From the NCBI GenBank assembly GCA_034509925.1, contig CM067533.1:9524156-9588155 (forward strand): DNA of 64,000 nucleotides. The letters are read 5' to 3'. The notes below the pieces were generated by a model. It was given only the letters and a program-made list of their open reading frames with translations, was not told the DNA's origin and made no database searches. Positions 63,958-64,000 of this stretch are shown piece after piece. Made by a program: the position numbers and the translations under genes. This DNA comes from Hirudinaria manillensis. Taxonomy: Eukaryota; Annelida; Clitellata; Hirudinida; Hirudinidae. Numbering within the stretch: position 1 is the stretch's first letter; every line of letters begins with the position of its first letter.

Positions 63958-64000
63958 TATGTTGATGAATTTTAAGGCGATTTGTTAACGCTTCAAACCT

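Overview
This is a 64 kb window from an AT-rich, intron-rich animal nuclear genome. The conserved genes are animal orthologues with many short introns, GT/AG splice sites, (ATT)n/(AAT)n microsatellites and scattered transposons. An invertebrate is certain from the architecture. A lophotrochozoan, perhaps a leech-like annelid, is my guess and cannot be proved from this window. I rebuilt exon chains by hand from splice signals and codon phase. All complete housekeeping models close with a total length divisible by three.

Layout, left to right. 52-5991 (+): 3' part of PNPT1 (mitochondrial polynucleotide phosphorylase). 6829-9300 (-): RTF1 (Paf1 complex). 9941-12425 (+): CDC40/PRP17 (spliceosome), divergent from RTF1. 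13125-17067 and 17427-20753 (+): a tandem pair of DDX18/Has1-type DEAD-box helicases. 21837-23809 (-): a basigin/neuroplastin-type Ig membrane protein, divergent from GNB5 (24373-27815, +). 29768-35802 (+): NAA35 (NatC auxiliary subunit).

36.3-64 kb is an accessory region. It holds a dispersed cluster of small cell-surface genes built from one unusual cysteine-rich Ig-like domain (nine domain exons in at least five transcription units: 36315-37804 (-), 38618-39159 (+), 41178-42540 (+), 44386-48710 (+), 62704-63957 (-)). Where all parts can be seen, each is signal-peptide exon, one or two Ig-like exons, then an anchor exon (GPI-type or single membrane segment), all joined by phase-1 introns. 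The domains carry D-x-G-x-Y-x-W-x-C, with a Trp where the normal F-strand Cys sits and a Cys two residues later. The B-strand Cys is likewise displaced, and a second Cys pair is present or absent together in all nine domains. This is the best candidate for an undescribed system, most plausibly surface recognition or immune-type receptors, but function is inference. One signal exon is followed directly by an anchor exon, which would give a CD52-like miniature GPI-anchored peptide.

The cluster is interrupted by a structurally complete, recent Ty1/copia retrotransposon (49132-53509; identical 165-bp LTRs, AATTT target duplication, one intact polyprotein ORF, primer site matching the initiator-tRNA anticodon arm), by pogo/Tigger and MITE fragments, and by a tandem pair of TTC38 genes (54216-57724, 58533-61957). 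Three independent local duplications (DDX18, TTC38, the Ig-like family) show that this is a duplication-prone region.
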